DNA of 64,000 nucleotides. Origin: an uncultured Paracoccaceae bacterium. GTDB lineage: Bacteria; Pseudomonadota; Alphaproteobacteria; Rhodobacterales; Rhodobacteraceae. The notes beneath the pieces were generated by a model. That model saw only the letters and a list, made by a program, of their open reading frames with translations, did not search any database and had not been told where the DNA came from. The translations under genes and the position numbers were made by a program. Of this stretch, positions 1 through 8,132 are shown in pieces (within the stretch, counting starts at the first letter, position 1; each line of letters opens with the position of its first letter). The DNA lies in NCBI GenBank assembly GCA_958439195.1, contig OY288164.1, positions 1 through 64,000 of the forward strand, written 5' to 3'.

Positions 1-1033
1 GGATGGGAGCCAGGCCATCGGGCAAGGGCCGGGTTGCGATGGGGGTGAGGGTTGCCAGCGGGGGCCATGCGGGCGGCGCGACCGGGGTGGCAAGGTGGGC
101 GGCGTCCGCGGCCGAGACGGGCAGGAGCGAGACGGAAAAGCCGTGCATGTCGAGCGAGGTCATCAGGGGGGCGGGGCCGATCATCCATTTGACGCGGTCA
201 CCGAGGGGGGAGCGGGCCAGTTCCTCGGCCAGGACCGACATTTCAAGGGGTGTGGTGGCGCCGAGGTTGTTCAGGAGCGCCACATGGTCGCCGGGGCCCA
301 TATGGGGCAGGAGTTTTTCCGCCACCATCTGCATGGCCGAGCGGGCGCCGGAGAAATCGACCTGTTCGATCCCCGCTTCGCCATGAATGCCAAGGCCGAG
401 TTCGGCCTTGCCCGCGCTGATGCGGTCTTCCTTGGGCGAGCCGGGGACAGTGCAGGTGTCGAGCGACATGCCGATGGAGACGGCCCCGTCGATCACGCGG
501 CGGGCGGCGGAGGTGATGGTGTCAAGGTCGGCCCCGGCTTCGGCCATCGCGCCTGCGATCTTGTGGACGAACAGGGTTCCGGCCACGCCGCGCGCCTGTG
601 GCAGATCCGGCAAGGCGATGTCGTCGTCGACGATCACCATGGACACCTTCAGCCCGAAGGCGCGGGCGCGTTCGGCGGCGAGGCCGAAATTCAGCCGGTC
701 GCCGGTGTAGTTCTTGACGATCAGAAGGCAGCCCGCCTTGCCGGTGACGGCGAGGATGCCCGCGAGAACGGCATCGACGGAGGGCGAGGCGAAAACATCG
801 CCGCAGACGGCGGCGGTCAGCATCCCCTGCCCCACGAAACCGGCATGGCTGGGTTCATGTCCCGAACCGCCGCCTGAGACGAGGGCCACCTTGGACCGGT
901 CCCAGTCGGCGCGGATCACGACCTTGATATGCGGGTATCCGTCCAGCCGCGCCAGACGCCCGCCCGAGGTGCGGATCAGGCCATCCAGCGCCTCGGTCAC
1001 CAGGGTTTCCTTGCTGTTCATGAACTGCTTCAT
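1..1033 (-). CDS. dhaK: Dihydroxyacetone kinase, 3' end beyond window
   Basis: This gene begins at 1033 and continues past the left edge; 344 codons are visible. It phosphorylates dihydroxyacetone, feeding triose phosphate into glycolysis. The DAK1 (DhaK) fold is clear: the phosphate-binding loop GGGSGHEP lies at residues 54-61. His217, in GLGIHGEAG, matches the histidine that binds the substrate covalently in DhaK proteins (His218 in E. coli). The last visible residues are Ala/Pro-rich, like the linker before a DhaL domain. A single-chain ATP-dependent DhaK-DhaL kinase is therefore likelier than a PTS-type DhaK, but that is inference. The start has AGGAG upstream. It lies 12 bp after the second ABC ATPase, so it is the catabolic gene of that operon. 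Confidence 0.88.
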   Translation of the reverse strand, partial: MKQFMNSKETLVTEALDGLIRTSGGRLARLDGYPHIKVVIRADWDRSKVALVSGGGSGHEPSHAGFVGQGMLTAAVCGDVFASPSVDAVLAGILAVTGKAGCLLIVKNYTGDRLNFGLAAERARAFGLKVSMVIVDDDIALPDLPQARGVAGTLFVHKIAGAMAEAGADLDTITSAARRVIDGAVSIGMSLDTCTVPGSPKEDRISAGKAELGLGIHGEAGIEQVDFSGARSAMQMVAEKLLPHMGPGDHVALLNNLGATTPLEMSVLAEELARSPLGDRVKWMIGPAPLMTSLDMHGFSVSLLPVSAADAAHLATPVAPPAWPPLATLTPIATRPLPDGLAPI

Positions 1034-1045
1034 GGCGGGCTCCTG

Positions 1046-2038
1046 TCAGATGCGGTTGCCGCTGGCGTCGAACCAGAGCGGGTTGTCGGGGCGGATGGAA
1101 AGGCGGTCGCCGGGGGCGAGTGTTGTGTGGGGATCGGCCAGCGTGATGATGTCATGCGGACCAAGCGTCAGATGCAGGCGGGTCTGGTCGCCCAGATGTT
1201 CCACGCGGCGGACAGTAGCGGGTTGGCCTTCGCCTACGGCCACATGTTCGGGGCGCAGGCCGATCTGGGCCGCCCCGGACGGGGCCGGGCCAAAGGCATC
1301 GGCGGGCAGCAGGTTGATGCGGGGCTGGCCAAGGCGGCTGGCGACATAGGCGGAGACGGGATTTTCATAAATCTCGCGCGGGGTGCCGAATTGGACGAGC
1401 CTGCCCTGATCCAGCACGCCAACATGGGTGGCCATTGTCATCGCTTCGATCTGGTCATGGGTCACGTAAAGGAAGGTGGCCCCCAGTTCGGCATGGATGC
1501 GCTTCAATTCGATGCGCAGGTCGGCGCGGAGTTTGGCATCGAGCGAGGACAGCGGTTCATCCATCAGGTAAATGCGCGGGTTGCGCACCAAGGCGCGACC
1601 GATGGAGACGCGCTGCATTTCGCCCCCGGATAGCTGGGTCGCCTTGTTGTCGAGTTTGTGCGCGATGCGAAGGACGGAGGCCACCTCATTGACCTTGCTG
1701 GTGATTTCCGCATCAGGCCAGTTCAGCACGGGCGAGCGCAGGGGGAAGGCCAGATTGTCGCGCACGGTGAGGTGGGGGTAGAGCGAATATTGCTGGAACA
1801 CCATCGCCACGTCGCGTTGGGCGGGCATGTCATCGCGGACAGACCGGCCCGCAATGGCGATGTCGCCCGCATCAGGCCGGTCAAGGCCCGCGATCAGGCG
1901 CAGGGTGGTGGTCTTGCCCGCCCCAGTGGGACCGAGGAGGACGACGAAAGACCCGTCCGGGATGGTCATCGACACATCCGAAAGAGCGCGGGTGGCCCCA
2001 AAGGATTTGGTCAGGCCGGAGAGGACAACTTCAGCCAT
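1046..2038 (-). CDS. Sugar/polyol ABC transporter ATPase (GlpT-like)
   Basis: Cytoplasmic ATPase of an ABC importer, 330 aa from the ATG at 2038. Walker A is GPTGAGKTT near residue 38, followed by the signature LSGGEMQR and the Walker B stretch IYLMDEP. A C-terminal TOBE-type regulatory domain contains a GLRPEHV motif, as in MalK/UgpC-like proteins. The start overlaps the end of the preceding ATPase gene by 8 bp, so the two are probably translated together. Two different ATPases in one importer operon is the pattern of the rhizobial glycerol transporter GlpST, which suggests a heterodimeric motor. The substrate cannot be read from this subunit. Confidence 0.85.
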   Translation of the reverse strand: MAEVVLSGLTKSFGATRALSDVSMTIPDGSFVVLLGPTGAGKTTTLRLIAGLDRPDAGDIAIAGRSVRDDMPAQRDVAMVFQQYSLYPHLTVRDNLAFPLRSPVLNWPDAEITSKVNEVASVLRIAHKLDNKATQLSGGEMQRVSIGRALVRNPRIYLMDEPLSSLDAKLRADLRIELKRIHAELGATFLYVTHDQIEAMTMATHVGVLDQGRLVQFGTPREIYENPVSAYVASRLGQPRINLLPADAFGPAPSGAAQIGLRPEHVAVGEGQPATVRRVEHLGDQTRLHLTLGPHDIITLADPHTTLAPGDRLSIRPDNPLWFDASGNRI

Positions 2039-3125
2039 GATGGACCCCCGCATTGGCCGCCGTGCGTAGCGCGCGGCCTGTATTCGCATCGAAAAGCGAC
2101 AGGGTGCGGGCGTTCAGGCGCAGGCCCACCGTTTCACCCAGCCGCGCCACATCGCCCGATGGGATGCGCGCCTTGACCGGTCCATGCGGGGTGGACAATG
2201 TGACGATCTGGGTGGTGCCAAGGTATTCCGACGCCTCCACCCGCCCGCGATAGGGCGCGTCATCGGCCAGTGCCACATGTTCCGGGCGCACGCCAAGGAC
2301 CAGCGCGCCCGTGGCGGATTCCTGCAATTCCGGCAGGTCGATGGACAGATCGCCCACCCGGATGGCGCTGCTGCCTGCCTGCGCGGTGCCGTCAAAACGC
2401 AGAAAGTTCATTGCGGGGCTGCCGATGAAATCGGCCACAAACAGGGTGGCGGGGTGGTCATAGATGTCCTGCGGGGTGCCGAATTGTTCGACGACGCCGT
2501 GGTTCATCACGACGATCTTGTCGCCCATCTGCATCGCCTCCAACTGGTCATGCGTCACATAGACGGTGGTGGCCTTCATCCGGTCATGCAGCGCGCGCAG
2601 TTCTTCGGCCATGTGTTCGCGGAATTCGGCATCCAGCGCGCCGAGGGGTTCATCCATCATGAAAGCCTTTGGGTTGCGCACGATGGCGCGGCCAAGGGCG
2701 ACGCGCTGCCGATCCCCACCCGCAAGGCCGCCCACGGGTTTGTCGAGGATGTCTTCGATGTCCAGGATACGCGCCACCTCGGCCACCTTGGCGGCGATTT
2801 GCGTCTTTGGGACACCTTGGGAGACGAGCGGATAGCTGATGTTCTTGCGCACATTCATATGCGGGTAGAGCGCGAACATCTGGAACACCATGGCGATGTC
2901 GCGCTGCGAGGCGGGTTTCTGGCTGACATCTTCGCCGTCGATCAGGATCTGGCCGGAGGTGGGCAGTTCCAAACCCGCGATCATGCGCAGGGTGGTGGTC
3001 TTGCCGCAGCCGGAGGGGCCGAGCAGCATGAAAAACTCGCCATCCTTGATGGTAAAGCTGGAGCCTTTGACGGCGGTGAAGGCGCCGAATTCCTTGCGCA
3101 GGTTTCGGATGACGATTTCGGCCAT
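2031..3125 (-). CDS. Sugar/polyol ABC transporter ATPase (GlpS-like)
   Basis: First of two ATPases in the importer operon, 364 aa from the ATG at 3125. Walker A is GPSGCGKTT, Walker B is AFMMDEP and the H-loop is TVYVTHD. The signature motif reads LAGGDRQR instead of LSGGQ, a departure from the partner ATPase, which keeps LSGG. In a heterodimer, one degenerate ATP site would fit this. A TOBE-like C-terminal region with GVRPEHV follows. The start codon lies 2 bp after the stop of the DUF2160 gene. An upstream in-frame extension exists but runs through that gene, so this start is preferred. Confidence 0.84.
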   Translation of the reverse strand: MAEIVIRNLRKEFGAFTAVKGSSFTIKDGEFFMLLGPSGCGKTTTLRMIAGLELPTSGQILIDGEDVSQKPASQRDIAMVFQMFALYPHMNVRKNISYPLVSQGVPKTQIAAKVAEVARILDIEDILDKPVGGLAGGDRQRVALGRAIVRNPKAFMMDEPLGALDAEFREHMAEELRALHDRMKATTVYVTHDQLEAMQMGDKIVVMNHGVVEQFGTPQDIYDHPATLFVADFIGSPAMNFLRFDGTAQAGSSAIRVGDLSIDLPELQESATGALVLGVRPEHVALADDAPYRGRVEASEYLGTTQIVTLSTPHGPVKARIPSGDVARLGETVGLRLNARTLSLFDANTGRALRTAANAGVHHG

Positions 3126-3127
3126 GA

Positions 3128-3316
3128 TTATTCCGGGAAATGCGAGACGATGATGAACATCACCGTGCCTGCCAGGGTAACGAGGAAGCTCCAGGTATAG
3201 AGCGCGAGGGCGAAGGGCTGCATCAGCATGAAAACGCCCAGGCCGATGAGGACGGTGGCCAGCAGTTCCCAAGGGCCACGGCGCAGGCGAAGGAGGCCAG
3301 ACAGGAAGCGTGTCAT
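3128..3316 (-). CDS. DUF2160 small membrane protein (GlpU-like)
   Basis: A 62-residue protein with two hydrophobic segments, about residues 18-36 and 40-58. It matches the DUF2160 type found inside polyol ABC operons, where the rhizobial glycerol system calls it GlpU and its role is unknown. It sits between the second permease gene and the first ATPase gene on the same strand, with 2 bp to the ATPase start. It may be an accessory membrane subunit of the permease. Assignment rests on size, hydrophobicity and position rather than on any catalytic motif. Confidence 0.75.
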   Translation of the reverse strand: MTRFLSGLLRLRRGPWELLATVLIGLGVFMLMQPFALALYTWSFLVTLAGTVMFIIVSHFPE

Positions 3317-3324
3317 GGGCGGCC

Positions 3325-3360
3325 CCCCAAGGTTTTGGGGCGAATTTTCTGCGAAAATTC
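3325..3360. repeat. Two adjacent intra-operon hairpins
   Basis: CCCCAA/TTGGGG (3325-3340, 4-nt loop) is followed at once by GAATTTTC/GAAAATTC (3342-3360, 3-nt loop). They occupy the 73-bp gap between the second permease gene and the DUF2160 gene. Both arms are perfect. There is no long T run, so mRNA processing, protection or partial attenuation between permease and ATPase expression is likelier than full termination. Confidence 0.6.
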
Positions 3361-3389
3361 AGGGATGGCGGCGCGGAGGATGGGATGCG

Positions 3390-4331
3390 TCATTTGCGGA
3401 CCGCTCCGAAGGTGATGCCGCGCAGCAGGTGTTTGCGCAGAAGGATGGTGAAGATCATCACCGGCAGCAGGAAGATCGTGGCCCCGGCGGCAACGGCGGG
3501 CCAGTCCTGTCCGCCCACACCGATGATCGTGGGGATGAAGGGCGGTGCGGTTTGCGCGGTGCCGGAGGTGAGAAGGACCGCGAAGGCATATTCGTTCCAC
3601 GCGAAGATCAGGCAGAAGATCGCAGTAGAGGCGATGCCGGTGGCGGCCTGTGGCAGCACGACTTTGCGGAAGGCCTGAAAGCGGGTGTAGCCGTCGATCA
3701 GGGCGGCCTCTTCGTATTCGCGGGGGATTTCGTCGATGAAGCCCTTCAGCAGCCAGACGGCGAGGGAGATGTTCACCGCCGTATAGAGCAGGATCATCCC
3801 GAGATGCGTGTCGGACAAGCCCAGTTCACGATACATCAGGTAGATCGGAATGGCGACCGCGATGGGGGGCATCATCCGGGTGGAGAGGATGAAGAACAGC
3901 AGGTCATCCTTGAGCGGCACCTTGAAGCGCGAGAAGGCATAAGCGGCGAGTGTGCCCAAGAAGATCGACAGGAAGGTCGAGCCGAAGCCGATGATGACGG
4001 AGTTGAGGAAGCGTTCGCCAAAGCGCGAGGGCCCGGCGATGACCATGCCACTGTCGCGGACGATTTCGTCATACCATGTCTCGGCGGGGGGAAGGTTCTG
4101 GAATTCCTCGGCCGCGACACGGGTGCGAGTGGTGAAGAGGTTCACATAACCTTCGAGCGAGGGTTCAAACAGCACCTTGGGCGGATAGCTGATGGAATCC
4201 GGGCCAGATTTGAAGCCGGTGGAGATGATCCAGACCAAGGGCAACAGGGTGACGATGGTATAGAGGACAACCAGCAAACCGGCGATCAGTTTGGAGCGCG
4301 GGGTGGGTTCGGTGATGGAATAGGCGGTCAT
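3390..4331 (-). CDS. ABC transporter permease, MalG-type (GlpQ-like)
   Basis: Inner-membrane permease of 313 aa with about six membrane segments. It has the cytoplasmic EAA loop EYEEAALIDGYTRFQAF that docks the ATPase. An extra periplasmic stretch of about 60 residues lies between the first and second membrane segments. The start ATG overlaps the stop of the other permease gene in an ATGA junction, so translation is coupled. It belongs to the binding-protein-dependent carbohydrate permease family (MalG/UgpE). Polyol or triose transport is inferred from the neighbouring dihydroxyacetone kinase and DUF2160 genes. Confidence 0.85.
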   Translation of the reverse strand: MTAYSITEPTPRSKLIAGLLVVLYTIVTLLPLVWIISTGFKSGPDSISYPPKVLFEPSLEGYVNLFTTRTRVAAEEFQNLPPAETWYDEIVRDSGMVIAGPSRFGERFLNSVIIGFGSTFLSIFLGTLAAYAFSRFKVPLKDDLLFFILSTRMMPPIAVAIPIYLMYRELGLSDTHLGMILLYTAVNISLAVWLLKGFIDEIPREYEEAALIDGYTRFQAFRKVVLPQAATGIASTAIFCLIFAWNEYAFAVLLTSGTAQTAPPFIPTIIGVGGQDWPAVAAGATIFLLPVMIFTILLRKHLLRGITFGAVRK

Positions 4332-5278
4332 CTTTCCTTAACCTTGTTCAGGGCCTTGACGTAGATCGAGGCGAGGCCAAAGACCGTGACAAAAAGGATG
4401 ATGGCGTAGGCCGAGGAATAGCCGGTGCGCCATTTTTCGAACGCTTCGCGCTTCAGGTCGATCGAGGCGAGCAGGGTTTCGTTGCCGGGGCCGCCGCCGG
4501 TGAGCAGGACGACCATGTCGAACATCTTGAAATTCTCGATGCCGCGGAACAGGACGGCCAGCATCAGGAAGGGCAGCACCATAGGGATGGTGATGGTCCA
4601 GAACTGCCGCCATTTGGAGGCGCGGTCGATTTCGGCGGCTTCATAGATGTAATCAGGGATGGAGCGGAGACCTGCGAGGCAGATGAGCATGACAAAGGGC
4701 GTCCACATCCAGGTGTCGACGATGATGATGGACCATTTCGCATACCCCCCCGCGCCCAGCATGGAAAAGCTGGAGGCCGGGGTGCCGGTGAGGAGTTCGA
4801 CCATGTAATTCACAAGGCCGATCTGCGGTTGATAAAGGAAGGTCCAGAAGTTGCCGACGACGGCAGGGGACAGCATCATGGGCAGCACGATCAGCGTGGT
4901 CAGGAGATCGTTGCCCTTGAATTTGCGGTTGATCAGCCAGGCGAGGGTGAAGCCAAGCAGCACCTGAAAGAACAAGGTCCAGAACAGGAAATGGGCCGTG
5001 GTCTGCATGTTGGCCCAGATGCCGTCATCCGTCAGGATGCGGATGTAGTTGCGCAGGCCCACCCATTCGACCTCTTCGTTCGGGCGGTTGGCGCGGTAGT
5101 TGGTAAAGCTGAGCCGGACGGTCCAGATCAGCGGGAAGATGTTGATCGCCAGCAAGAGGAAGATCGTTGGGGCCACGAACAGCCAGGCAATGGCGCGATC
5201 CGACAGGCCGCGCACCTTGCGGGCGATGGGATCAGGGGTGGCACTGGCAATGACGGCGACAGGATCGGGCATCGGCAT
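4328..5278 (-). CDS. ABC transporter permease, MalF-type (GlpP-like)
   Basis: Inner-membrane permease of up to 316 aa with a hydrophilic N-terminus and six likely membrane segments. The EAA loop is YIYEAAEIDRASKWRQF. ATG codons lie at 5278 and 5272. The second has an AAGGA at a better distance (8 nt) and may be the true start. It ends in an ATGA overlap with the MalG-type permease gene. Lying directly after the binding-protein gene, it is the first membrane component of the importer. Confidence 0.85.
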   Translation of the reverse strand: MPMPDPVAVIASATPDPIARKVRGLSDRAIAWLFVAPTIFLLLAINIFPLIWTVRLSFTNYRANRPNEEVEWVGLRNYIRILTDDGIWANMQTTAHFLFWTLFFQVLLGFTLAWLINRKFKGNDLLTTLIVLPMMLSPAVVGNFWTFLYQPQIGLVNYMVELLTGTPASSFSMLGAGGYAKWSIIIVDTWMWTPFVMLICLAGLRSIPDYIYEAAEIDRASKWRQFWTITIPMVLPFLMLAVLFRGIENFKMFDMVVLLTGGGPGNETLLASIDLKREAFEKWRTGYSSAYAIILFVTVFGLASIYVKALNKVKER

Positions 5279-5346
5279 GGTCCTTCGGGCGGCGGGGATG
5301 CCCCTGCCCTGCCCCGCCAGCGGCGGGATGTGTCTGTGGAGGGATT

Positions 5347-5376
5347 GCCCCGCCCGGCAATTGCGGCGGGCGGGGC
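5347..5376 (-). promoter_or_regulatory. Strong stem-loop after binding-protein gene
   Basis: A perfect 10-bp G+C stem, GCCCCGCCCG/CGGGCGGGGC, with a 10-nt loop lies 13 nt after the binding-protein stop codon and before the permease genes. There is no U tract. Stem-loops in this position, as between malE and malF, stabilise the binding-protein mRNA or reduce read-through so that this protein is made in excess. That role is inferred here from position and structure. Confidence 0.65.
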
Positions 5377-5389
5377 GTGAGGGAAAGGG

Positions 5390-6706
5390 TCAGAGCTTGC
5401 CTTCGTCCTCGAACACTTCGGTCCAGTCGGCGATCAGACCATCCAGTGCTTCTTGTGCGGTGCCTTGGTCGGCCACAACGTAGTTGTGGAGCCGTTCCTG
5501 CATGGCCAGCAGCAACGAGGCATAGGCCGGTTCCTGCCAGAAGTCCTGCACGCCGCCCATCGCCTCAAGGAAGTCGCCCGCGAAGGGGGCGGTGTTCACG
5601 AAATCCGGGTCTTCCAGCACGGCCTTGTGGCAAGAATAGCCGCCCATCGACCACCATTTCTTTTGCACATCCGGTTGGGCGAACCATTTGATATAGGCCA
5701 GCGCGCCATCCATGTTGTCGGTGTAGGAGACGACCGAGATGCCCTGCCCGCCCAGGGTGGAGGCGGCCACGTTCTGCGCCGGGTTCACGAAGAAGTCGAT
5801 CTTGTCGCCCCCGGTGTTCGGATCGGCATAGAGGCCGGGGAAGAAGGCGAACCAGTTCATCGCCATCGCCACCTGACCCGATTTGAAGGCATCCAGCGAC
5901 TGTTCCATATAGGCGTTATCATAACCCGGAGGCGTGGCCGTCTTGTAAAGTTCCTTGTAGAATTCCAGCGCCTCGACCGCTTCGGGCGAGTTCACGGCGC
6001 CTTCCATATCGTATTTGCCGGGGGTGTTTTCGTATTTGAACCCCCAGGCATAAAGCGCGCCGGTGGCGCCCATCGTGATGCCCTCAGATCCGCGTTCGGT
6101 AAAGATCGACGCGCCATAGACCGTCTGGCCATCAATTTCGCGGCCCTGGAAGAATTGCGCGATTTCGAGCAGTTCTTTTTGGGTTTTGGGTTCGGCCAGA
6201 TCGCGGCCGTATTTTTCCTTGAACTCTGCCTGAATTTCGGGACGGGCGAACCAGTCCTTGCGATAGAACCAGCCATTCGCATCGCCCATTGCGGGCAGCG
6301 CGTAATAGTTGGGTTCGCCCTTGGGCCAGGTGGAATAGGCGCGGACAGTGGCGGGGGCGAAGTCGTCCATGCTGATGCCTTCGGCATCGAAGAAATCGTT
6401 CAACTTGACGTAATGGCCATTTTCGGCCGAGCCGCCGATCCACTGGCTGTCACCGATCAGAAGGTCGCACAACTGGCCGCCGGAGTTGAGTTCGTTCAGC
6501 ATCCGGTCCGCGAAATTCGGCCACGGCACAAATTCGAAGTTCATCTTGATGCCGGACTGGGTTTCGAAATCCTTGGACAGTTCGACAAGGGCGTTGGCCG
6601 GATCCCAGGCCGCCCAGCAAAGGGTGAGTTCGTTTTCTTGTGCGGATGCCATGCCCGCAACGGAAAGGGCAGCCGCCGAGGTGGCGGCAAGAAGTCTGGC
6701 CTTCAT
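5390..6706 (-). CDS. Extracellular solute-binding protein of polyol/triose ABC importer
   Basis: Periplasmic binding protein of 438 aa from the ATG at 6706, with GGAGGA 7 nt upstream. Residues 1-23 form a signal peptide ending ASAQ. The mature protein has the extracellular solute-binding family 1 pattern. The stretches FEFVPWPNFADRMLNELNSG and DLLIGDSQW resemble GlpV-type proteins from my memory of the family. It is the first gene of the transporter operon, with its own leader of 183 bp carrying an operator-like palindrome. An in-frame extension upstream of 6706 lacks a ribosome site and would bury the signal peptide. The ligand is unknown; glycerol, dihydroxyacetone or a related polyol fits the adjacent kinase. 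Confidence 0.86.
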   Translation of the reverse strand: MKARLLAATSAAALSVAGMASAQENELTLCWAAWDPANALVELSKDFETQSGIKMNFEFVPWPNFADRMLNELNSGGQLCDLLIGDSQWIGGSAENGHYVKLNDFFDAEGISMDDFAPATVRAYSTWPKGEPNYYALPAMGDANGWFYRKDWFARPEIQAEFKEKYGRDLAEPKTQKELLEIAQFFQGREIDGQTVYGASIFTERGSEGITMGATGALYAWGFKYENTPGKYDMEGAVNSPEAVEALEFYKELYKTATPPGYDNAYMEQSLDAFKSGQVAMAMNWFAFFPGLYADPNTGGDKIDFFVNPAQNVAASTLGGQGISVVSYTDNMDGALAYIKWFAQPDVQKKWWSMGGYSCHKAVLEDPDFVNTAPFAGDFLEAMGGVQDFWQEPAYASLLLAMQERLHNYVVADQGTAQEALDGLIADWTEVFEDEGKL

Positions 6707-6824
6707 TTTAGTTCCTCCCGGTTCAGATTGATTTCGGCTGTGCCCGTTTGGATGACAACGCCACCCCCGAGCATTCTTTGAAACCGACGATAGGCATGGT
6801 GATGCGGGTCTGTCCATACATTTT

Positions 6825-6840
6825 TGAGGTACGTTCCTCA
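6825..6840. promoter_or_regulatory. Operator-like palindrome upstream of binding-protein gene
   Basis: TGAGGTACGTTCCTCA is palindromic except for one central T/T pair. It lies 119 bp before the binding-protein start, next to an A+T-rich stretch that could hold the promoter. Its left 10 bases, TGAGGTACGT, recur upstream of the LacI-type regulator gene. It is the best candidate for that regulator's binding site. Confidence 0.55.
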
Positions 6841-6889
6841 GTTTTTGGAAATACATACTAACTGTAATTTTTTCCCTTTTATTTCAGGT

Positions 6890-7954
6890 CTATGCGGCGT
6901 CTGACTGATGGTTTTCGTGCGGCTCAGATGGCAGGTTTTCGCGGATGACCACCTCTATCCGCAGTTGTTCCTGGCCTTCGTCTATGGCGATGCGGTCGGC
7001 CTTGGCGCGCAGGACGCGCAGGGCCGAACGGGCAAGATGGCCCGGATTCTGCGCGATGACGGCATCAAGGTGGCCCGCCAGCAGCGCCTGCCGGGTGTGC
7101 GGGGTCAGTTCATGCCCGATCACGACAAAGCGCCCCAGCAGACCGCGTTCACGCAGCAGCGCGGCAAGGGCGCGGTGGCCGGAACCAAGAAGGTAAAGGC
7201 CCACGACATCCGGCGTGGCGGCGAGGCATTCCCCCACGGCGCGGCGCAGCAGATCGGCAGAGCCGTGGGTTTCCAGCGTGGGCATGACATCCAGGCCGGG
7301 GAAATCGGTCAGAAGCACCTCATCAAAGCCGCGGCGGCGTTCGATGCTGTCGCGCAAGAGCATACTGTCGGCGATGACCATGACGCGGCCCGAAAGCCCG
7401 CGACAAAAGCGGCCCATCAAGACGCCCGCGGTGCGGCCCGCGGCGTGGCTGTCGATGCCGACGAAATGGTCGCGGCCCGTGTTGGGCAGGTCAGAACCGA
7501 GGGCGACAAGCGGGATGCCCCGCCCCCGCAGGGCGCGCACCGCATCGCGGATCACCGGGGTTTCCGGGGCCATCAGGGCGACGCCGGCCACATCTTCGGG
7601 CTGAAGGCCGGAAAGGATGGCGGACAGAACATGCATGTCCTCGGGTGGATAGCGCCGCAGGTCCAGTTCCAGCCGGGTGGCCGCGGCAAGGCTTGCGGCA
7701 TCAGACAGCGCATCGGCAAGGGTTTGCACGAACTGGCTGTCGCCATCGGGCAAGAGGGCCACCATGCGGTAAGATCGGCTGCGGGCAAGGTTGGCGGCGG
7801 CCATGTCGCGGACATAGCCAAGGCGGATGATCGCCTCGTTCACCGCATTGGCGGTTTTGGGGCGGACGCCCGGACGAGCGTTCAGGACACGGTCCACCGT
7901 GGCAAGGCTGACCCCGGCTTCGCGGGCTATGTCATTCACCGTGGGTCTTGTCAT
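6890..7954 (-). CDS. LacI-family transcriptional regulator
   Basis: DNA-binding regulator of 354 aa from the ATG at 7954. The LacI helix-turn-helix occupies about residues 4-50 (VNDIAREAGVSLATVDRVLN) and a periplasmic-binding-like effector domain follows. It ends 183 bp before the binding-protein gene on the same strand, so it probably controls the transporter and kinase operon. An in-frame extension of 21 codons upstream would cover the putative operator and lacks family similarity. The shared TGAGGTACGT motif lies 51 bp before this start, which suggests autoregulation. The effector is presumably the transported polyol or its phosphate. Confidence 0.85.
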   Translation of the reverse strand: MTRPTVNDIAREAGVSLATVDRVLNARPGVRPKTANAVNEAIIRLGYVRDMAAANLARSRSYRMVALLPDGDSQFVQTLADALSDAASLAAATRLELDLRRYPPEDMHVLSAILSGLQPEDVAGVALMAPETPVIRDAVRALRGRGIPLVALGSDLPNTGRDHFVGIDSHAAGRTAGVLMGRFCRGLSGRVMVIADSMLLRDSIERRRGFDEVLLTDFPGLDVMPTLETHGSADLLRRAVGECLAATPDVVGLYLLGSGHRALAALLRERGLLGRFVVIGHELTPHTRQALLAGHLDAVIAQNPGHLARSALRVLRAKADRIAIDEGQEQLRIEVVIRENLPSEPHENHQSDAA

Positions 7955-8004
7955 CTGCGCGCCCTGCCCCGTGGTTTGGGGATGGTCCTTTATTCCGGGG
8001 GAAA

Positions 8005-8014
8005 TGAGGTACGT
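8005..8014. promoter_or_regulatory. TGAGGTACGT motif before LacI-type gene
   Basis: This 10-mer is identical to the left part of the palindrome at 6825-6840 and lies 51 bp upstream of the regulator start. With the next two bases it reads TGAGGTACGTCA, which is itself a near palindrome. It is a candidate autoregulatory site. Confidence 0.4.
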
Positions 8015-8074
8015 CAATCAATCCGTGACGGGCGCGGATGCGATGTTGTCGGCGGGCTTGTGTGGCAGAGCGGG

Positions 8075-8114
8075 AAAAAAGCCCCGATCACCCATGCTGC
8101 CGGGGATCGGGGCT
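8075..8114 (-). terminator. Rho-independent terminator of receiver gene
   Basis: On the minus strand, a perfect 10-bp stem AGCCCCGATC/GATCGGGGCT with a 15-nt loop is followed by a run of six T. It lies 18 bp after the stop of the receiver-domain gene and separates it from the LacI-type gene. Confidence 0.85.
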
Positions 8115-8132
8115 AAGTGTGTCGGCACGCCG

